Source: Ficedula albicollis (taxonomy: Eukaryota; Chordata; Aves; Passeriformes; Muscicapidae). Taken from it: DNA of 64,000 bases. The position numbers and the translations under genes are program-made. The stretch spans positions 8,785,196-8,849,195 of the forward strand of contig NC_021677.1 of NCBI RefSeq assembly GCF_000247815.1. Direction: 5' to 3'. Shown piece by piece: positions 51,601-60,600 of the stretch; the stretch's first letter is position 1, and the number at the start of each line of letters is the position of its first letter. Below the pieces are notes generated by a model. That model was given only the letters and a program-made list of their open reading frames with translations, was not told the origin of the DNA and made no database searches.

Positions 51601-54600
51601 TTACACATTTAATTTGGAAACAAGGACTTGGCTCTGTGGGAGCTTTCCCCGGACTTGTTTGATTTGGGATGTTTTCCTGCTGATTCTATCCCACCCATCC
51701 CTAGGGGTGTCCATCAGCCATCCTAAAATTCCATGTCTTGGTGTTTACATGAAATTTTTATCACTCCACAGCTCCAATGTCACAATTTAAAAAATATTTA
51801 TCAGGGCTCTGAGCTATTCTGGATCAAAAAATAGAGCTGGAACTAAAGTTTAAGGATTTGAATGTCAAAAAAAAAAAGGGATTATAACTCAAAGAAGAAT
51901 CCAACTTCACTATTTTTGCAATAGAGTCCACTGATTTTATAACAAAATTATTTTAAAAAATAATCCTCAGCCAAAGGAGTGAATCCAGATTTACTTGTTG
52001 AACTCCCAGGACAAAATTAGTGAAAATATTTTCGTGTGAACTTCCAAAATTAAATGAAGTAGTTTTATTAACTTGAAATTTGATCAGTTTCTGTGAGAAT
52101 TTACAGATGCTAGATCCCTGGAAGTGTCCAAGACCAGGTTAGATAGGGCTAGAAGCAACCTGGGCTAATGAAATGTGTCCCTGTCCATGCAATGGGATGA
52201 TCCTTAAAATCCCTTTCAACCCAAACCAGGATTCCATGAAGTTTGGAGAGTTTTTCCAATGGAAAATCTAAATGGAAGATTGCAGTCTCATTCCATAATA
52301 ATTAAAATCCCTTTCTCCATTAGGATATAATTACCAAAAACATGTCCTAAAGGCTGACTAACATCCCAGCAGTGACATCACTGTGGATTTGGGTCACGCT
52401 CTATAAAAATAGAATCCCAAATTTGCAGTGGGAATTTAGATCAGTGGCCTGCTGCTCACTTCTCATTAGGGTTGGGAATGGAGACACTTCTGGAAGCTGG
52501 GGAGCTGCTGGGAGCTGGGATAAGGCACAACCACTGTGGTGCCTTTTGGTGTTGGCAGCATCCCATTTATCTCATTTCCATGGAGTGGGGTCTCTGCTGT
52601 GCTGCTTCCCCTCTCCAGTACCCAGGTTGGGATAAAAAACATTTCAGATACTGAGGACCTGGAAAATTCCGTGTTTCTTTGCTTTCTTTTCCTCACTGGC
52701 TTTTCTTATGCATTTCTGCCCCTCTTTGAAACGATCCAAGAAATTCCGTAAGAATGGAATAAAACTTGATCTGTGGAGGCTTGATGAGGTGATATGGATG
52801 CAAGAGAGCCAGCACTGTTATTCCTGATTTACTCCTGATTTATCCCTCATTTATATTTATCCCTGATTTAGATTTTCCCCCCAAATTTCCAGCCCCTCAT
52901 ATTCTTCCTGCCATTTCCCCCTTCAGCTCTTCTTCCATTTTCCCCTCTGATTATCTGGCTGAGTTTAACTTCAACCCCCAATCCAGCTCGCTGGGATAAC
53001 TGAGGTTTTTTATATTTTTTTTTATTTTATTTTTTAAACCTGATTTAGATTTTCCCACCAAATTTCCAGCCCCTCATATTCCTCCTGCCATTTCCCCCTT
53101 CAGCTCTTCTTCCATTTTCCCCTCTGATTATCTGGCTGAGTTTAACTTCAACCCCCAATCCAGCTCTCTGGGATAACTGAGGTTTTTTATATGTATATAT
53201 ATATTTTTTTATTTTTTTTTGCTTTGCTTTTGGAGCCAGTAATCCTTTTATATCTCTGAGATGGAGAGTGAGCCCACAATAACATTCCCATTGTATTTAC
53301 ACCATTTTAAGATAGGGGTTTAAAGGAAAACAGCCAAGGAGTTGATTTTCTCCATTTCCCCCCATTTTTTGGAGTTCAGGCTCGCTTCCTGCTGAATTAA
53401 ACTGTAGTTCAGGCTCGCTTCCTGCTAAATTAAACTGTAGTATCATAAGGAATTTATGCAACAAACCAAATTGCAGTTACTTGGTTATAACTGCACTTGG
53501 AATTGGATCAACTACATTTGGAATCACCACACAGATAGAGAAACACTCCTCAGCAGAGAGAGGGAATGTTTAGACCCAGATATGATCTTTCCCATCTTCC
53601 AGCACTTCTTGACTTATAGGGAATATAAACCTTTTAATAATTTGGGATGAATGTCCTCTGACAGCCAAATTCCCTTAATATTGATGGCTAGAGAAGGCAG
53701 GAACTAATCCTAATGCTGCCACTTTTCCCTTGGTGTTTGTATTATTATCTCTATTAGAATAATTCACACTTTTATTCCCCGATTTAAATGGAAAACTCCT
53801 TCCCAGATTTACCTGGAATAGGATAATTTGGCATTAAAGCCTCCAATATTTAGAATATCCAAGTCTATTTCTCTGTTCTGCCCCAGGTCCCAGGGCCTGA
53901 AGTACCTCTGTTTAAGTTAATTGGATTTGGGGTAGTTTTCCCTCTAAAAGCCCAGGAATAGGCCCTTGGAGTGTTCCTTGATTAAGAACTGCCTTTACTC
54001 CTTAAACACCAAAACTTTGGAAATGCAGAGGGTAATCAGTTCTCCCTTCATTCTGATCCATGCTGAGGGACATTCCAGAGCTTCCTCACCTTCTGGCTGC
54101 TGGATGCTGAGATCCCATTTACATTCTGCTGTGTCTTCCCACAGGGAATGGTGCTGTCTGCTGAGTACATCAAGAAAAAGTTGGAGCAGGAGATGGTGCT
54201 GTCACAAGCTTTTGGACGAGATTTGGTGAGTGCAAGTTGCCTCTGCACAGAGGATGAGATTTCCATAAAAAACTGGGTTTTAAGGGAATCTCTGTCTCTC
54301 TGAGTCTGTTGTATTCATTTCTCAGCTCTTCATTTAATTCTTGTCCCTCTGGATTTCCAGCTAGTTACTCATTCATGGAATAGTTTGGGTTGGAAGGGAC
54401 CTTAAAACTCATCCCATTTCACCCCCTGCCATGGGCAGAGAATATTCCACAAGATCAGGTTGCTCCAAGCCCCATCCAGACTTCCTGCAAGGCTTTTTTT
54501 ATTTTGAAAGCACCAATACTGCAGAGCTCCTGATTATTTTCCTTTTCCTGAGGCAGGAAGTCCCACGTGGTGGCAATGAAGGACAGAGAGCATTAAAACC

Positions 54601-57600
54601 AAATCAGCAGGAACTAAAATCCCATTTTTATGGAGATTTTGTTCAGAATGCCATGCTGACTGTCCCTGTGGGCACATTCCTGGTGGCAGGGAGATGTCAC
54701 AGGACTCAAGGGAGATGTTGAGAAGCAGCTTACCTTGGTTTATATGTTGGAAATAGTTGTTGAAGTGCTGCCTTGGGATATTTGGTGGATGGAGGAAGAG
54801 ATAAACCAGCATCCAGCTTTTTGGGATGGAGCTTCATTCTTCTGCCTAGAAAGGGAAAATGGGAGTTGTTTCTATTACTCAGGAGGAATTTCTCCTGGCT
54901 TTAGGTCCATAAGTGTCATCCCAGGTCCCACCAGCCCAGGACCTTGTTTCTGACAGTTGCCAAGGACAGATATTCCAGAGAAAAGTATCCAGTGAGGTGT
55001 AGAGACACTTTCTTTGTGAGCTTCTTACCAGGAGGGGCAAAAGGCTCTCATCAAATCCTAAATAATTCAAATAGCTGGTGTGCCTTTCTTTTTCTTCCCA
55101 CCTTCTTTCTTTCAAGGAAGTCCCAGTAGGCCAAATGTAGAATTCCAGAAGTGAATGAATTCCAACCTCCAGTGAGGCCCTGGCGCAAGTTTCCCAGAAA
55201 AGCTGTGTCTGCCCCATCCCAGTCCAGGTTGGATGGGACTGGGAGTAACCTGAGCTAGTGGAAGGTGTCCCTGCCTGTGGCAGAGGGTGGAATGGGATGA
55301 TCTCTCTCTTCCTTTTCAACCTAAACCATTCTGGGATTCTATGGTGGTTCAAAACAAGCAAGGAGCTGTTCAGCCAGAATCTGGAGTGTTCACATACAGA
55401 AATAGACTCTAAAACTAGTGAAAGGCAGAGATTTGGAGGATAAATTCAAATTGATTTCCAGCATGACTTAGATCCCTTGTTGTTTCCGTGTTTTTAGGGA
55501 AGAGGAACAAAACACTATGGCCTGATTGTGGTTGGGCATTCTCTTGGAGCTGGCACAGCTGCCATCCTGTCCTTCCTGCTGCGTCCCCAGTATCCATCCC
55601 TGAAGTGCTTTGCCTATTCCCCCCCAGGTGGGCTGCTCAGGTAGGTGTTGGGATACACCTGGGATACACTGGATCCTGCTTGTGAGGCTCTGGGGAGCAG
55701 TGAAATGGGCAGGCAGCCTGGAAAAGCAGTGTGTTTCCTCTGGGATATAGTTTGGAATTCAAGTTAGGATGGCAGGTGGCCGCTTTCCCAAATATTCTGG
55801 TTTAAAACTGAATTAGCCATGGCTCTAATTTTAATGGGAAATGAGGGCAATTTCCTTACTCTTTGCCCACTCCCACTGAATAGATGGAAATAAGAGAGGT
55901 ACTTGACCAAATGTAGATGTCTGGAGCAGCTTATCCAGTTGTTTGGACTCCTTTTCCAAAGAAATTGGAATTGGGATGTCATTCTGCAGCCTAAAATTGT
56001 TCACAGGGATTGTTCTGGTTTCTCTTCCTTGGCCGTGGAGCAAAACCAGGGAGAGATTAATGGTGAGTCCCTCCCATTATCAATGAAAACAAACCTTCTG
56101 GTCATGTCATTCCCAAGCAAAACATCCCATTGGAGTGCTGGGAAGTGAGGGAAGGTCTTCCTAGTCCTGACAGACACCAAGCTGATCCATTGGAATCATT
56201 ATGGATCATGAAAAGCTTCTCATGATAGTTCCTGCATGGTATTCCAGGAGCAGCCAAGGGTTTTAAACCATCCTGCTGCTGGATCTGGATGCTGGCTTTC
56301 CTTGGTGTAGTATTCCCAGATCTTCTGCAGCCACAGAGCTACAGAGGAAGATATTTCAGGAGAGCTGTACAACCTTCTGCTCTAAACTTTCAGTCTTGGA
56401 TCCCTTGGTAGCTCCTAACTTGTGTCATGCCCAGGATTGTCCCTAGGTCAGTGAGGCAGCCTCTGCCCATGATAACTGGCTGGGAATATCTCTAGGAAAC
56501 TCAGAATGGGAATCTTCTACTTCTTGTATTTTAAGTCAGGTTGCAGCAGAAATTTGCCATCTGAATTCTCCCAAATATTGGGATATTTCATCCTACATTG
56601 TAGCCTCAGGAGCACAGGATATCTTCTTTGGCTGTCCTGCCATTCCCAAACTACTGGAAAATGACTGAGGCATTGAGTTCAAGCATTTCCTTTCCTAGCT
56701 GTATCCAGAGTCATGTGCAGGGGAATGGTTGGGCCATGGGATGTGAAGATCAGGCTCTTCTTCCACAAGGTGCAAATCCCAAAAGCCTGGAGCAGCTTGG
56801 ATTGGGGTGTCCCTGGTTTCCCTGCTACTGAATTGGGAATGAAACACTGTTTGCTTCTTGCTCCTGTTTCTCTTCCAGTGAGGATGCCATGGAGTATTCC
56901 AAGGAGTTTGTGACTGCAGTGGTGCTTGGCAAAGATTTGGTGCCCAGGCAAGTGGAGAAGTGTCTGAATTCCTTGGTGAATCTCTGCTGTTCTGTCCCAA
57001 ATAATCTGTTTCCTGTCTGAAATACTTGGATCATCTCTGTCTCCAGCTTCCTTATTTTCCTGTCCTTTTATTGTTCTCTGTTTATCTTCCTGATTCCCTG
57101 TGTTACTGTGTTTTCCCTGGACACCTCTGTTGGAGTTTTTATGGGCAAATCCCTCCTGTGTGAAAGAAAAGGGGGAATGTCCTACCTCTGGAATCCTTCC
57201 TTGTGGTACCTGGAATATCAGGTGTGCCACCTTCCTGGTTTCCTGTGTTATCTTGGCCCTGTCCTGGGTGTGCTGGCACCTCATTTGGACCAGTTTGTCC
57301 CAAAATGCCTGTTCCATGTCACCTCGTCTCTGAACCAGCTCATTCTTTGGGCCTTGGCATTCCTCACCTTCCTCATCTCCTGGGATATATTCTGCTGAGC
57401 AGGGATTTGGAGCAGGAGCCAGGCAGCCTGGGATTTACCTGGATGCCATGATCCTGTCCATCCTGTCACCTGCTCAGTGGTGTCATTCAGCTCCAGGACA
57501 CTTTTCCAGCACAACTGTTCTGTGCCATCTTCTGTTGTCACCTTCATCCTTTCCTGTTCACTGATCTTATCCTGGTTATTGACCCAGTAATTCCCTGGGG

Positions 57601-60600
57601 CCTCTCACTCCTGCCTCCTGCTCCTGGGGAATGCCACAGCCCACCTCTGAATCCATCTACTCCATGTTGTATCCTTATAGTGTCCTTTTAAACACAATGC
57701 CTTGTTTTTCTGTGCTCTGTATCCTTCTTGTCCTCTTCCCTGCCCAGGTGTTGTGAACACATTTCCCCATAATCCATTTCTTCCATAATCCATCATTTTC
57801 TTCTTTTCCAGACTCACTACTTCTTCTCCAGAATCACATCTTCATCTCTTCCAGAATGAAGACATCTTCCATCTTCCTCTTTTCCATAACCACACCTTCT
57901 TCCAGAGTCACATCTTCGTCTTTCCCATGATCACATCTTCCTCTCTTCCAGGATTGGCCTCTCTCAGCTGGAGGGATTTCGCCGGCAGCTTCTGGATGTT
58001 CTCCAAAGAAGCACCAAACCAAAGGTAAGCAGGAAGAACCAACACCTGGAGAGGTCTCTGAGCAGGGATGGGGTATTTTAGTGGCAGAAAGGGTGGTTTT
58101 TCTCCAGGTCTCCTCAGGATCATTATTTAGGGAACCAGAGGAATGATGGAAAGAACTGGAGAGCTCAGGATCATTCCGGCTCACTTGCTGAAACTTCACC
58201 ATCACAGATCCCAAATAGCTGAGCAGGGAATTTTCTGTCTGAGCCTCTTTTGAAGTCTGTATTCCAAGTGTGGCTTTTTCTGACCAGTTAAAACTGGGAA
58301 CAGACTGGAAGTATAGCAGCTGTACTTGTCAGAACATTGGGGTGATGCTGTTCCAGGATAAATGATCTGCTCATGTCTTGGAGATGGGAAATGTGGGAAG
58401 TTGTCCCTCCCCAGTCTTCACCATTGCACCAAGATGGAAAAAAAACCATAAAGTATGAAGATCTTTAGGGATAATACATGATGGAATTTACCTGGAGAGG
58501 GTATATAATTGAGAAAGGAAAACCAGCTTTCAGAAACATGGATCATCTCTGTCTCCAGCTTCCCTATTTTCCTGTCCTTGTATTGTTCCTTATTTATTCC
58601 CAGTGTCACTGTGTTTTTCCTGGACACCTCTGTTGGTGTTTCACACACCTTCCTTAGGCAAATCCTTCCTGTGTAAAAGAAAACAGGGAATATCCAGCCT
58701 CTGAAATTCTTTAAACCTCTCAAGTCCCAATTGCCTAGAGGCAATTCTGCTTTATTTTTGCTTCTTTCTCCTCAAATCCTCTCTCCTCTCTGTCTCTTTA
58801 TGGGAACAGTGGCGGATCATTGTGGGGGCCACCAAGTGCATTCCCAAATCCGAGCTTCCCGAGGAGCCGGAGGAGAACTCGGTGACGAGCAACCGGCTCT
58901 GGACACACCCCAGTGACCTGACCATCGCCCTGAGTGCCAGCACCCCCCTGTACCCCCCTGGCCGCATCATCCACGTGGTGCACAACCACCCTGCTGAGCA
59001 GTGCTGGTGAGTCCTGCAATTCCTGCTGGAATTCCTGCTGGAAAACTCTCCCTGACACTAGGAGAAGGGAGTTTTCTTCCCCACCGTCTCACGGGGACTG
59101 TGGTTGTGTCTGCTGGCAGGGTTATGGAATAGTGTGGGTTGGAAAGGACTGTGGACATCCATGGGCAGGGACACCTTCCACCAGATCAGTTTACTCCAAG
59201 CCCAGTCCAGCTTAGATTTGAACACTTCCAGGGATGGGGCAGCCAGAGCTTCCCTTGGAAATCCATCCCAGTTTTCCAGTCTCACCACCCTCACAGGGAA
59301 GAGCTTCTTCCAATAGCTGATCTAAACCAGTACATGGAATGCTGTAATGGTTTGGGTTGGAAGGGACTTAGGATCACCCATTTCTACCCTCTGCCATGGG
59401 CAGGAACACCTTCCACTAAGCCCATCCTGGCCTGGAGCACTTCCAGGGATGGGGCAGCCACAGCCTCTCTGGAGAGCCTGTGCCAGGGCTTCTGCACCCT
59501 CACAGGGAAGAATTCTTTCCCAATATCCAATCTAAACCCACCTTCTTTAAAGCTATTCCCCCTTTTCCCACTATTCCAGGCCCAAAGTCTTTTTCCTCTT
59601 TAGATGATGATTAGCCCATGGATAATCATGTCCCTTTTGGATAATGCAGGATTTTGGAGCAGTATTTTAACAGCTCCTCCCTCTGTTCTTCCTCTTTTTC
59701 TCCCTCTGCATCCTGCTGTTTTCATATGCCAAAACAATGCCTTGCTCTTCCATCCCATTTTCCCTATTATCTGGACCCCTTTTCCAGCTGCTGTGAGCAG
59801 GAGGATCCCACCTACTTTGCCATCTGGGGGGACAACAAGGCCTTTAACGAGGTGATCATCTCCCCGGCCATGCTGCACGAGCACCTCCCCTACGTGGTCA
59901 TGGAAGGGCTCAACAAGGTAAGGCAGTGAATTGCCATCCCAAAAACCACTGGGACAAGCTGGCCTTGCCCTGGAATGCTGTTGGTTAAATACACCAGGCC
60001 ATTTATTTCAGAGAAGAGGAGGAAAGAGGATGCTCCTGGTCAGTCTTGCACAGGGTGTTGGAGTAGGGTGTGGTGAGGTCTGGGAATGGAATTCCCAAAA
60101 TCCCAGCTGCTCTTGTTTCCAAATGTAGTGTCAGAGTAATGAGGTTGGGTGGTGATGGTTCATTTCAGGAGCTGCCATTAAGCTGGAGCCCAGGTGATAT
60201 CCAGGGATGTTTCAGGATTTATCCATCTAACCCTTTATCTCCTGGTGCTTCCAGAAGGCTCTGGGAAGAGAGAGGCCAATCCAGCTGTTTGAAAGCCTCC
60301 AGTCAATCCCTGCTGTTCCTCTGCTTTCCTTGGACAGGTCTTGGAGAACTACAACAAGGGGAAAACAGCTCTGCTTTCTGCAGCCAAAGTGATGGTGAGT
60401 CCTACGGAAGTGGATCTCACCCCAGAGCTGATATTCCAGAGCCAGCCCTTGCCCAGCTGCCCCACCGTGCAGATCGGAACTGGAGCTGTCCCAGCGGACA
60501 GGAGGAACAGCAGTACCAAGTAAGAGATTTTTCATGGAATAGTGGCTCCAGGTGTGGCTCCCTCCTCCTCTTGGGGCATTGTGATCCATGTTAGTGGGAA

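Noticed and set aside
56935..57000. A sequence error or frameshift at the end of exon 15, because no GT donor is present
   Set aside because: GCAAGT after AG is the recognised GC-AG donor class, and the frame and conserved Arg529 are restored exactly, so no error needs to be assumed.
59122..59590. Tandem duplication of one CR1 copy in intron 17
   Set aside because: The two copies share only family-level similarity and have different truncations, so independent insertions explain them better.
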